In this document: positions 54,488-62,423 of the stretch, piece by piece
Layout of the letters: each line of letters begins with the position of its first letter
Numbering within the stretch: the first letter of the stretch is position 1
Source of the DNA: Kribbella amoyensis
Lineage (GTDB): Bacteria; Actinomycetota; Actinomycetes; Propionibacteriales; Kribbellaceae
Assembly (NCBI RefSeq): GCF_007828865.1
Contig: NZ_VIVK01000001.1
Span: 558,001 to 622,000 of the forward strand
Direction of reading: 5' to 3'
DNA length: 64,000 bases
The notes under the pieces: generated by a model
Seen by the model: the letters and a program-made list of their open reading frames with translations, nothing else
The model's database searches: none
Told to the model about the DNA's origin: nothing
Translations under genes and position numbers: made by a program

Positions 54488-55669
54488 TTAGACTTTCTGG
54501 ATCTGGTTGAAGCTGAGTTCGACCGGGGTCTCCCGGCCGAAGATCTCCACCAGCGCCTTGATCCGCTGGGCGTCGGCGTTGATCTCCGTGATCGTGGCGT
54601 GCAGGGTCGCGAACGGCCCGTCGACCACCATGACCGAGTCACCCACGCCGAAGTCGGCGACCTCGACCTTCTTCTTGGCCGGGGCCTTCGCGGGTGCGCC
54701 ACCGGTCTCGGCAGCCGCCGCCTCGGCCGCCGCCACGACGGCCGGTGCGAGCATCTTCTCCACCTCTTCGAGGCTGAGCGGGACGGGCTTCTGGCTGTTC
54801 CCGACGAAGCCGGTCACCGACGGCGTGTGCCGCACGGTCGACCAGGACTCGTCCGTGAGGTCCATCCGGACCAGCACGTAGCCGGGGAGCACGGTGCGCT
54901 TCACCATCCGGCGCTGCCCGTTCTTGATCTCGGCGACCTCTTCGGTCGGCACGACGATCTCGAAGATGTAGTCCTCCATGTTCAGGGAGTTGATCCGGTT
55001 CTCCAGGTTGCCCTTGACCCGGTTCTCCATCCCTGAGTACGTGTGCACCACGTACCAGTCGCCGATCTGGGACCGCAGCCGGCTGCGCAGCTCCTCGAGC
55101 GGGTCGCCCGGCTCCTCCGGCTCGGCCTCGTCCTCGTCGGCGGCGGCGGCCACCGCGGCAGCGGCACCGGCGGCACCGACGGCGGCCGCCGCCACCGCCA
55201 GGGCGTCCTCGTCGGCGTCGTCGTCCGCCTCGTCGTCCTCGTCCTCGTCGGCGTCGTCCTCGTCAGCGGCCTCGGCGGTCGCGGCGACGGGCTCGTCGTC
55301 GGAGTCGTCGTCCGCGTCGGCGGCGGCCGTCACGGTCGCGGCGTCGTCCTCGGAGTCGCCCGCGTCGTCGCCGTCCTCGTCACCTTCGGCGTCGTCGCCG
55401 GAGTCGGTGGCGACCACGACGACCGGCTCGGCGTCGGAGTCGTCGTCGTCCTCGTCGCCGTCCTCGGCCTCGTCGTCGGCGGCGTACTCGTCGTCGTTCT
55501 CGGAGTCGAGATCCGCGAACGGGTCGTCGCCGTCGTCGTCACCGTCGTCGAACAGGTCGTCGTCGTTGCCGTCGTAGTCGAGGTCGTCGTCGGAGTCAGC
55601 GGACATGTCGAAGTCGTCCTCGAACTCGAGGACCTCGTCGTCACGCTCGGACACGTTGTACTCCGTCAT
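54488..55669 (-). CDS. nusG: NusG with long acidic N-terminal extension
   Basis: NusG couples RNA polymerase to Rho and the ribosome. In this 393-residue product the NGN domain begins near residue 202 ([20 protein letters not shown]) and the KOW domain is at the end ([20 protein letters not shown]). Residues 1-190 are a low-complexity region in which 91 of 190 residues are Asp or Glu. An Ala/Pro/Lys-rich insert also lies between NGN and KOW. E. coli NusG has 181 residues; actinobacterial forms are often longer, but this tail is extreme. It lies between secE and rplK. Confidence 0.97.
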   Translation of the reverse strand: MTEYNVSERDDEVLEFEDDFDMSADSDDDLDYDGNDDDLFDDGDDDGDDPFADLDSENDDEYAADDEAEDGDEDDDDSDAEPVVVVATDSGDDAEGDEDGDDAGDSEDDAATVTAAADADDDSDDEPVAATAEAADEDDADEDEDDEADDDADEDALAVAAAAVGAAGAAAAVAAAADEDEAEPEEPGDPLEELRSRLRSQIGDWYVVHTYSGMENRVKGNLENRINSLNMEDYIFEIVVPTEEVAEIKNGQRRMVKRTVLPGYVLVRMDLTDESWSTVRHTPSVTGFVGNSQKPVPLSLEEVEKMLAPAVVAAAEAAAAETGGAPAKAPAKKKVEVADFGVGDSVMVVDGPFATLHATITEINADAQRIKALVEIFGRETPVELSFNQIQKV

Positions 55670-55752
55670 CTCTGCATCGGGTGTTGTCTACAGCGGGTCG
55701 GGCCGGGCCGTCCCGGGAGACCGCGACCGGTACGCCGGCGCGGTCGGGGGGC

Positions 55753-55995
55753 TCAGCCGAAGATCTTGAACATCGCCCAGCCGAAGGCCAGGTCGAGGAC
55801 CGACACGATCGCGATGACGAACACCACGAAGGTCAGCACGACCACGAAGTAGGTGGAGAGCTGCTTCCGGGTCGGCCAGACGACCTTGCGAAGCTCGGCG
55901 ACCACCTGGCGGTAGAAGCGCAGCAGGCGGTTGCCCGACTTGCCTTCCGCAGGCTTGCCGGCGCCGGAGGGTGCCGGGGTGCGCGTCTCCGTCAC
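55753..55995 (-). CDS. secE: Preprotein translocase subunit SecE
   Basis: The 80-residue protein is a short single-helix SecE. It has the conserved cytoplasmic motif VVAELRKVVWPTRKQL followed by one transmembrane segment (TYFVVVLTFVVFVIAIVSVL). It clamps SecY in the translocon. The GTG start has a weak AGAGGTAGG upstream. The 83-nt gap to nusG has no gene. Confidence 0.96.
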   Translation of the reverse strand: MTETRTPAPSGAGKPAEGKSGNRLLRFYRQVVAELRKVVWPTRKQLSTYFVVVLTFVVFVIAIVSVLDLAFGWAMFKIFG

Positions 55996-56020
55996 GACCT
56001 ACCTCTTTCGCTAGCGGCGG

Positions 56021-56045
56021 CCTGACCAGCCCTGCGCCGGTCAGG
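56021..56045 (-). promoter_or_regulatory. Hairpin between tRNA-Trp and secE
   Basis: CCTGACC (56021-56027) and GGTCAGG (56039-56045) form a 7-bp stem directly after the tRNA 3' end. There is no U-run, so it is more likely an RNA-processing or stability element than a full terminator. Confidence 0.4.
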
Positions 56046-56050
56046 ATTTG

Positions 56051-56123
56051 CAGGGCACGAGGGACTTGAACCCCCAACCTTCGGTTTTGGAGACCGATGC
56101 TCTGCCAGTTGAGCTAGTGCCCT
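56051..56123 (-). tRNA. tRNA-Trp (CCA anticodon)
   Basis: On the minus strand a 73-nt cloverleaf is present. The acceptor stem is AGGGCAC/GTGCCCT with discriminator G. The D-arm is AGCTCAACTGGCAGAGC and the anticodon loop is CTCCAAA, with anticodon CCA. The T-arm is TGGGGGTTCAAGTCCC. The 3' CCA is not encoded. The tRNA-Trp-secE-nusG order is common in actinobacteria. Confidence 0.97.
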
Positions 56124-56197
56124 CTGCAACATCCCGGACGCCGCTGATCCTGATCTCGGGCATGCCGGATCAGGGCCATCTACGCCCGGACTAGAAG

Positions 56198-56227
56198 AGT
56201 GTACGGGGTCGGAGCTTCCTGGTCGAA
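56198..56227 (-). promoter_or_regulatory. Promoter of tRNA-Trp (and possibly secE-nusG)
   Basis: TTCGAC (56227-56222), an 18-nt spacer and TACACT (56203-56198) lie on the minus strand about 75 nt before the tRNA. The rest of 56124-56500 has C-rich and G-rich tracts and no gene. Confidence 0.5.
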
Positions 56228-56377
56228 CTGAGGCCCTACCCGTTCCACGACTCCCACCGGGCGCCGTACCGCGAGCAGAACCATACCGTCCCCACAGCCC
56301 AAGAACGCCACACACCCCCCACTTCGTTCCCAACCCCGGGCCCAGTGTTCGTCCCCACCACCCGACAAGCCCCACCA

Positions 56378-56450
56378 ACCCCCGCCAAAGCCGGGGGTGG
56401 GGACAGGTGGGCGGGGCTGGGGCAGGGGGCGGGGGTGGGGTGGGGGTCAG
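56378..56450 (+). repeat. Hairpin and G-run tract upstream of the aminotransferase gene
   Basis: A 7-bp hairpin ACCCCCG/CGGGGGT (56378-56384 with 56392-56398) is followed by about nine runs of three or more G up to 56447 on the coding strand. The tract ends about 50 nt before the ATG. Such a sequence can form G-quadruplexes in DNA or mRNA; an effect on expression is inferred. Confidence 0.6.
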
Positions 56451-56500
56451 TCGGTGATACCGGGATGTGGGCCGGTATCGGGTGGTGCCAGGATGGGGCC

Positions 56501-57694
56501 ATGGCTTCCCGCATCTCCGCACGTATCGGTGCTATCAGTGAATCGGCCACGCTCGCGGTCGACGCCAAGGCGAAGGCGCTCAAGGCGGCCGGGCGCCCGG
56601 TGATCGGCTTCGGCGCCGGCGAACCGGACTTCCCGACCCCGGACTACATCGTCGAGGCCGCCGTCGAGGCCGCCCGCGATCCGAAGAACCACCGCTACAG
56701 CCCGGCCGGTGGTCTGCCGGAGCTGAAGCAGGCGATCGTCGCGAAGACCAAGCGGGACTCCGGGTACGAGATCGAGGCCGCGCAGGTACTGGTCACCAAC
56801 GGCGGCAAGCACGCGGTGTACAACGCGTTCGCCACCCTGCTCGACCCGGGCGACGAGGTGCTGCTGCCGGCACCGTTCTGGACCACGTACCCGGAGGCGA
56901 TCCAGCTGGCCGGCGGGGTTCCGGTCGAGGTGCTCGCCGACGAGACGCAGAACTACCTGGTCACCGTCGAGCAGCTGGAGGCGGCCCGGACCGAGAAGAC
57001 GAAGGCACTGCTGTTCTGCTCGCCGTCGAACCCGACCGGCGCGGTGGACAGCCCCGAGGCCGTCGAGGCGATCGGCCGCTGGGCGCTCGAGCACGGCATC
57101 TGGGTGATCACCGACGAGATCTACGAGCACCTCACCTACGGCGACACCAAGGCGACGTCGCTGCCGGTCGCGGTGCCGGAGCTCGCCGACACCACCATCG
57201 TGCTGAACGGCGTCGCCAAGACGTACGCGATGACCGGCTGGCGGGTCGGCTGGATGATCGGCCCGAAGGACGTCGTCAAGGCGGCCACCAACCTGCAGTC
57301 GCACCAGACCTCGAACGTCTGCAACATCGCCCAGCGGGCCGCGATCGCCGCGCTCGAGGGTGACCTGAGCGCCGTGGACGAGATGAAGGCCGCGTTCGAC
57401 CGGCGCCGCCGCACGATGGTGTCGATGCTGAACGAGATCCCCGGCGTCGAGTGCCCCGAGCCGACCGGCGCGTTCTACGCGTACCCGTCGGTCAAGGGCG
57501 TGCTCGGCAAGGAGATCAACGGCCGCACCCCGACCACGTCCGCGGAGCTGGCCGAGATCATCCTCGACGACGCCGAGGTCGCCGTGGTCCCGGGTGAGGC
57601 GTTCGGCGCCCCGGGGTACCTGCGGCTGTCGTACGCGCTCGGCGACGACGACCTGGCCGAGGGCGTCTCCCGCATCGCCAAGCTCCTCAGCTGA
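56501..57694 (+). CDS. PLP-dependent aminotransferase, aspartate type
   Basis: This 397-residue fold-I enzyme has [20 protein letters not shown], the [10 protein letters not shown] motif, the PLP lysine in [17 protein letters not shown] and the carboxylate Arg in YLRLSYALG. It matches class Ib aspartate/prephenate aminotransferases, which transfer amino groups between aspartate (or prephenate) and 2-oxoglutarate. The frame is open upstream, but ATG 56501 gives [18 protein letters not shown], the family N-terminus. It faces away from tRNA-Trp and has a G-rich leader. Confidence 0.93.
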   Translation: MASRISARIGAISESATLAVDAKAKALKAAGRPVIGFGAGEPDFPTPDYIVEAAVEAARDPKNHRYSPAGGLPELKQAIVAKTKRDSGYEIEAAQVLVTNGGKHAVYNAFATLLDPGDEVLLPAPFWTTYPEAIQLAGGVPVEVLADETQNYLVTVEQLEAARTEKTKALLFCSPSNPTGAVDSPEAVEAIGRWALEHGIWVITDEIYEHLTYGDTKATSLPVAVPELADTTIVLNGVAKTYAMTGWRVGWMIGPKDVVKAATNLQSHQTSNVCNIAQRAAIAALEGDLSAVDEMKAAFDRRRRTMVSMLNEIPGVECPEPTGAFYAYPSVKGVLGKEINGRTPTTSAELAEIILDDAEVAVVPGEAFGAPGYLRLSYALGDDDLAEGVSRIAKLLS

Positions 57695-57709
57695 CCCCGC
57701 ACCCCTCTT

Positions 57710-57741
57710 CCGGGCCGTCCACCCACCGGTGGGCGGCCCGG
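57710..57741 (+). terminator. Aminotransferase gene terminator
   Basis: CCGGGCCG and CGGCCCGG plus an inner CCACC/GGTGG, joined across one T-G wobble, give a 14-bp stem with a 4-nt loop (57710-57741). It begins 15 nt after the stop and is followed by TTCGTGCGTTTCG. Confidence 0.75.
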
Positions 57742-57895
57742 TTCGTGCGTTTCGACAGGAGGTGGTGCTCGTTCCGCCTCACGCTCCGGCGCACGTGACC
57801 GGGCCGGCGGGCGTGATCGTGGACCAGGTCCTGTCGAAATGCACATGTGCGGCCCCGATTTCTTTCTCTGGGCAGGCCGTCGGTAACCTTCGGTA

Positions 57896-58951
57896 ATGGC
57901 GCCTCGCGACCTGCGGCTGTTGCCGAAGACGCACCTGCATCTGCACTTCTCCGGGTCGATGCGGCATCTCACCCTGGTCGAGTTGGCCGACACGCACGGG
58001 GTCCGGTTGCCGGACGCGCTGCGGACCGACTGGCCGCCGGAGCTGTCGGCGGCCGACGAGCGCGGCTGGTTCCGGTTCCAGCGGCTGTACGACATCGCCC
58101 GCTCGGTGCTGCGGACCGAGGACGACGTCCGCCGGCTGGTCCGCGAGGCCGCCGAGGACGACAAGGCCGACGGGTCCCGCTGGCTGGAGATCCAGGTCGA
58201 CCCGTCCGGGTACGCGAATCGCTTCCACGGCATCACCGCGTTCACCGACCTGGTCCTGGACGCCGCCCGGGACGCCGCAGCCGGTACCGGGATCGCGGTC
58301 CAGGTGATCATCGCGGCGAACCGCACCCGGCATCCCCTCGACGCCCGGACCCTGGCCCGGCTGGCCGCGCAGTACGTCGGCCGTGGCGTCGTCGGGTTCG
58401 GGCTGTCCAACGACGAGCGGCGCGGCACCACGTCGGAGTTCGCGCCCGCGTTCCGGATCGCGCGGAACGCGGGTCTGCTCGCGGCTCCGCACGGCGGCGA
58501 GCTCTGCGGTCCGGCCACGGTGCGGACGTGTCTCGACGAGCTCGGCGCCGGCCGGGTCGGTCACGGGGTTCGCACGATCGAGGACCCCGACCTGCTCAAG
58601 CGCGTCGTCGACGCCCAGGTCGCGCTCGAGGTCTGCCCCGCCTCCAACGTGTCGCTCGGTGTCTACCGCCGTCCCGAGGACGTGCCGCTCCGCCAGTTGT
58701 ACGAGGCCGGTGCGCGCATCGCCCTCGGCGCCGATGACCCGCTGCTGTTCGGATCCCGCCTCGCGGAGCAGTACGAGACGGCTCGCGCGGTGCACCACTT
58801 CACCGACGAGGAACTGGCCGACCTGGCCCGCGGTTCGGTGCTCGCGTCCACCGCCCCGGACGAGGTCCGCAAGACCCTGCTGACCGACATCGACGACTGG
58901 CTCGGCGCCGACCAGACCACCGCCGCGCCGGCGCCTGCGGCGACCTACTGA
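57896..58951 (+). CDS. Adenosine deaminase family protein
   Basis: The 351-residue amidohydrolase deaminates adenosine or a related nucleoside. Metal ligands are visible in THLHLHFSG, APHGGE (normally HAGE) and ALGADDPLLFG (normally TDDP); GHG and CPASNVSLGV are also present. The HLHLHFSGS and GGE variants differ from classical enzymes (HLHLEG/HLDG), so the substrate may not be adenosine. No ribosome-binding site precedes the ATG. TAACCT (57884-57889) ends six nucleotides before it, which suggests a leaderless transcript. Confidence 0.85.
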   Translation: MAPRDLRLLPKTHLHLHFSGSMRHLTLVELADTHGVRLPDALRTDWPPELSAADERGWFRFQRLYDIARSVLRTEDDVRRLVREAAEDDKADGSRWLEIQVDPSGYANRFHGITAFTDLVLDAARDAAAGTGIAVQVIIAANRTRHPLDARTLARLAAQYVGRGVVGFGLSNDERRGTTSEFAPAFRIARNAGLLAAPHGGELCGPATVRTCLDELGAGRVGHGVRTIEDPDLLKRVVDAQVALEVCPASNVSLGVYRRPEDVPLRQLYEAGARIALGADDPLLFGSRLAEQYETARAVHHFTDEELADLARGSVLASTAPDEVRKTLLTDIDDWLGADQTTAAPAPAATY

Positions 58952-59017
58952 CGGCGACCGTTTCCTCACCGATCAGGGACCGTTGCGGGAGCGGGGCTCC
59001 GGGCTTACGTTGCGGGC

Positions 59018-60391
59018 ATGAGGACGCCGACGAAGATCCTTCTGCCAGAGGATGAGCTGCCCACGCGGTGGTACAACGTGTTGCACGATCTGCCCACCCC
59101 GCCGCCGCCGGTGCTGCATCCGGGGACCGGGCAGCCGGTGGGGCCGGACGACCTGGCGCCGCTGTTCCCGATGGACCTGATCCTGCAGGAGGTCTCGCAG
59201 GAGCAGTACGTCGACATCCCCGGCGAAGTGCTCGACGTGTACCGGTTGTGGCGGCCGAGTCCGCTGTACCGGGCGCATCGGCTGGAGCGGGCGCTCGATA
59301 CGCCGGCGCGGATCTACTACAAGTACGAGGGGGTCTCGCCGGCCGGGTCGCACAAGCCGAACACCGCCGTCCCGCAGGCGTTCTACAACGCGAAGGCGGG
59401 CGTCCGGAAGCTCACCACCGAGACCGGCGCCGGCCAGTGGGGTACCGCGCTGGCGTTCGCGTGTGCGCAGTACGGGCTGGAGTGCGAGGTCTGGCAGGTG
59501 CGGGCGTCGTACGACCAGAAGCCGTACCGGCGGACGATGATGGAGGTCTTCGGCGCGACCGTGCACCCGAGCCCGTCGGAGCTGACCGAGGCGGGCCGCA
59601 AGATCCTCGCCCAGGACCCCGACTCCAGCGGGTCGCTGGGGATCGCGATCAGCGAGGCCGTCGAGATGGCGGTCCAGGATCCCGACGTGCACTACGCGCT
59701 CGGCAGCGTGCTGAACCACGTCCTGCTGCACCAGACGATCATCGGCGAGGAAGCCCTGCTGCAGCTCGCGATGGCCGGGGAGCAGGCGGACCTGATCGTC
59801 GGCTGTACCGGCGGCGGGTCGAACTTCGGCGGTCTCGCGTTCCCGTTCCTGCGGGAGAAGTGGGCCGGCCGGCAGGCACCGGTGATCCGCGCGGTCGAGC
59901 CGGCCGCGTGTCCGTCGCTGACCCAGGGCACGTACGCGTACGACTTCGGCGACACCCTCGGGATGACGCCGCTGATGAAGATGCACACCCTCGGCCACGA
60001 CTTCGTGCCGGACCCGATCCACGCCGGCGGCCTGCGGTACCACGGGATGAGCCCGCTGATCAGCCACCTGTACGAGACCGGTGAGCTCGAGGCGATCGCG
60101 AAACCGCAGTCCGAGTGCTTCGCGGCCGGGGTGCTGTTCGCCCGGACCGAGGGCATCGTGCCGGCTCCCGAACCGACGCACGCGCTCGCCGCCGCGATCG
60201 AGGAAGCCCAACGTTGCAAGGAGTCCGGCGAGGAGAAGGTCATCCTCACCGCGCTCTGCGGCCACGGCCACCTCGACCTGGCCGCGTACGACGCCTACCT
60301 GTCCGACAAGATGACCGACCGGTCCTGGGACGACGCCGACATCCAGGCCGCCGTCGCGCAGGCGCTGGAGCGACTGCCCGCGGTCGACTGA
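59018..60391 (+). CDS. TrpB-like (TrpB2-type) tryptophan synthase beta chain
   Basis: The 457-residue PLP enzyme has Lys113 in [18 protein letters not shown], the phosphate loop [11 protein letters not shown], and the TrpB2-specific N-terminal region ([20 protein letters not shown]) and longer length. It probably condenses indole with serine or phosphoserine to tryptophan. No trpA is next to it, as is usual for TrpB2. The ATG at 59018 lies 66 nt after the deaminase stop. Its neighbour on the other side is convergent. Confidence 0.92.
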   Translation: MRTPTKILLPEDELPTRWYNVLHDLPTPPPPVLHPGTGQPVGPDDLAPLFPMDLILQEVSQEQYVDIPGEVLDVYRLWRPSPLYRAHRLERALDTPARIYYKYEGVSPAGSHKPNTAVPQAFYNAKAGVRKLTTETGAGQWGTALAFACAQYGLECEVWQVRASYDQKPYRRTMMEVFGATVHPSPSELTEAGRKILAQDPDSSGSLGIAISEAVEMAVQDPDVHYALGSVLNHVLLHQTIIGEEALLQLAMAGEQADLIVGCTGGGSNFGGLAFPFLREKWAGRQAPVIRAVEPAACPSLTQGTYAYDFGDTLGMTPLMKMHTLGHDFVPDPIHAGGLRYHGMSPLISHLYETGELEAIAKPQSECFAAGVLFARTEGIVPAPEPTHALAAAIEEAQRCKESGEEKVILTALCGHGHLDLAAYDAYLSDKMTDRSWDDADIQAAVAQALERLPAVD

Positions 60392-60407
60392 GGAACCGCG
60401 GGCGGCT

Positions 60408-60920
60408 TCACATCCGCCCGCGCTTCCACCACGGCTTCGGCTTCTTCGGCACCGCGGCCAGCCAGTCCTCGGGGATCATCCACCCGTGTGCCGCGAGCCG
60501 GTCGAAGTACTGCGCCTTGAGGCTGTCCGGCAACCAGTACGTCGCCCGCTCGCGGTCGGCCACCTCGAAGTACGTCGTCCGCCTCCCCCGGCTCCAGACG
60601 GCCGCGTGCGTCGAGCAGTAGGCCAACCGGGTGTAGTCCCAGCGGGCCTGGTCGTCGGCCAGGTCGAACGGGCGCTCGTGCAGCGTGAACGGCCCCTGCT
60701 TGCGGACCGGCTCCGTGCCGAGCTCCTCGATCAGCCCCTGCACGACGGCCCGGTCGTCGGTCATCCGATCCGGCAGCAACAACCGGCGCGGGTCGATGAT
60801 CGCCTCACCCAGCCACGGCCCGACGACGTCGAGGAACGTCTCCAGCAGCGCGAACCCGACCTCGGCCCGCTCGAACCGGCCGAGCTCCGCCCGCAACGTC
60901 GTGATCGCTTCCTCCGCCAC
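60408..60920 (-). CDS. Protein of unknown function
   Basis: The 170-residue protein starts at a GTG with AGGAGG upstream. It is soluble, with many aromatic residues (ARWDYTRLAYCSTHAAVW, YWLPDSLKAQYFDRLAAHGW) and a basic C-terminal end (KKPKPWWKRGRM). I do not recognise the family. It is convergent with the TrpB2 gene and divergent from the TPR-like regulator gene. Codon use looks like its neighbours. Confidence 0.7.
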   Translation of the reverse strand: MAEEAITTLRAELGRFERAEVGFALLETFLDVVGPWLGEAIIDPRRLLLPDRMTDDRAVVQGLIEELGTEPVRKQGPFTLHERPFDLADDQARWDYTRLAYCSTHAAVWSRGRRTTYFEVADRERATYWLPDSLKAQYFDRLAAHGWMIPEDWLAAVPKKPKPWWKRGRM

Positions 60921-60998
60921 CCGGACCCTCCTCGCCAGCCGCCGTTGCCGTGGACCCTAGCGGGAGCGGCCAAAACCGGCCCGGACCGCGCGCGGATC

Positions 60999-61036
60999 CG
61001 GGGCATCCCGGGGCATCTCGGGGCATCGTGGGGCAG
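60999..61036. repeat. 10-nt phased direct repeats upstream of the regulator
   Basis: The unit GGGCATCNNG occurs at 61001, 61011 and 61021, with a partial GGGCA at 61031. The 10-nt period puts each copy on the same face of the DNA helix, as in operators read by a repeated protein. It lies 65-100 nt before the regulator start, between divergent genes. Confidence 0.7.
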
Positions 61037-61071
61037 GTCGTCCACAGGCGGGGTTTTCGTGGTCGCGGAGG

Positions 61072-61090
61072 GTGTCCGGACACCTACAGT
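61072..61090 (+). promoter_or_regulatory. Leaderless promoter with 12-bp palindrome
   Basis: TACAGT at 61085-61090 ends seven nucleotides before the ATG at 61098, the classic spacing of a leaderless transcript. The perfect palindrome GTGTCCGGACAC (61072-61083) lies directly before it, so a bound protein would block the promoter. No ribosome-binding site is seen. Confidence 0.6.
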
Positions 61091-61097
61091 TACCGCC

Positions 61098-62420
61098 ATG
61101 CCAGTGCCCAACGAGTTGCTGCGTGCGGCGCGGGAGCGGACGCCGTCCCTGCGCGCACCGGGCGAGCACATGTCCCGCAGCGAGCTGGCGGAGGCCGTCT
61201 GCGCCTGGCTCTGGGAGACCACCGAGGTCCGCTACGACCTGGACGGCCACTACGTCGCCAAGCTCGAACGCGGCGCGGTCCGCTGGCCGGGCCCGGCGTA
61301 CCGGTCCGGTCTGCGGCACGTCCTGAACGTTGCCACAGACAACGAACTCGGTTTCGGCGTGAGCGGCGAGCCGCTCGCCCCGGCCGAGCCGGACATCACG
61401 CCGGTACTGACGCACGGGCTGGCCGACGACCTGGTCGACGCCGGTGACGAGTCGGTCGCGCTGCTCGCCCTCGCCGAGGAGTCGAACGTCGGCGGCCTGA
61501 CCGTCGAGCAGTTGCACGCCGACATCCAGCGGATCGCGCAGAGCTATCTCAAGGTGCCGACGAAGCCGTTGTTCCTGCGCAGCCGGGCGATCCGTGACCG
61601 GGCGTTCAAGCTGCTGGCCGGCCGCCAGCCACCCCGGCAGAGCCGCGAGTTGTACGCCGCGGCCGGCTGGGCGCTGACCACGCTCGCCTGGATGTCGGTG
61701 GACCTCGGTCGCCCGGACGTTGCCGAGAGCCACACCCGGACGGCCTGGGCGTGCGCCGAAGCGGCCGACCACGACGAACTCCGCGCCTGGATCCGTGCCA
61801 CCCAGCACACGGCCGCCTTCTGGCAGGACGACTTCGCCCGCGCCGCGGAGTACGCCCGCGACGGCCTGCGGTACGCCGGCGGCACGTCCGCCGTCTTCCT
61901 CGCCGGAGTGCTCGCGGTCGACCTGGCCCGGACCGGCCGCGAGTCCGAGGCCCGCGAGGCGCTCGCCGTCGCCAAGCGCACCAGGACGTCGCCGGGTGTC
62001 GCCGAGGTGGGCGGCCCGTTCCTCTGCCCGCCGGAACGCGCCGAGGGGCTGTGGTCCGACGCGCACCTGGCTCTCGGCGAAGCGCGGTACACCTTGGACC
62101 ACGCGGACCACAGTCTGGCCTTGTACGCCGCCGATCCCCCGGCCCAGCGCAACCACGGCTCCGAGCGCATGGTCCACCTGCAGCAAGCCAAGGCGAGACT
62201 GGAACTGGGCCAGCTCGACGGCGCTCGTGCTTCCATCGCCCCACTCCTCGCCGTCCCGTTGGAGTACAGGGTCCGCCCGCTGCTGCACCGCATCAGCGAG
62301 CTGGCGGCCCAGCTGCGTACGCACCACTCACTCACCGACCCGGCCGCGCTCGATCTGCACACGACCCTCCGCGATTACCTCAACCGGCCCACCCGGCCTC
62401 GTCGGCTGCTCCCGCGCTGA
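61098..62420 (+). CDS. Putative helix-turn-helix/TPR-like regulator
   Basis: The 440-residue protein resembles streptomycete-type regulators with an N-terminal DNA-binding-like region (residues 1-75, SRSELAEAVCAWLWETTEVR, YDLDGHYVAKLERGAVRWPG). A helical repeat domain follows (about 150-420), rich in Ala, Leu and Arg and compatible with tetratricopeptide repeats (AAGWALTTLAWMSVDLGRPD, QQAKARLELGQLDGARASI). The frame is open upstream, but ATG 61098 fits a leaderless start. It may bind the palindrome or phased repeats before its own gene; this is inferred. Confidence 0.75.
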   Translation: MPVPNELLRAARERTPSLRAPGEHMSRSELAEAVCAWLWETTEVRYDLDGHYVAKLERGAVRWPGPAYRSGLRHVLNVATDNELGFGVSGEPLAPAEPDITPVLTHGLADDLVDAGDESVALLALAEESNVGGLTVEQLHADIQRIAQSYLKVPTKPLFLRSRAIRDRAFKLLAGRQPPRQSRELYAAAGWALTTLAWMSVDLGRPDVAESHTRTAWACAEAADHDELRAWIRATQHTAAFWQDDFARAAEYARDGLRYAGGTSAVFLAGVLAVDLARTGRESEAREALAVAKRTRTSPGVAEVGGPFLCPPERAEGLWSDAHLALGEARYTLDHADHSLALYAADPPAQRNHGSERMVHLQQAKARLELGQLDGARASIAPLLAVPLEYRVRPLLHRISELAAQLRTHHSLTDPAALDLHTTLRDYLNRPTRPRRLLPR

Positions 62421-62423
62421 GGT

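Noticed and set aside
55043-55852. Val/Gly-rich and Ser-rich open frames opposite nusG
   Set aside because: They are produced by the GAC/GAG repeats of the acidic NusG tail and have no independent support.
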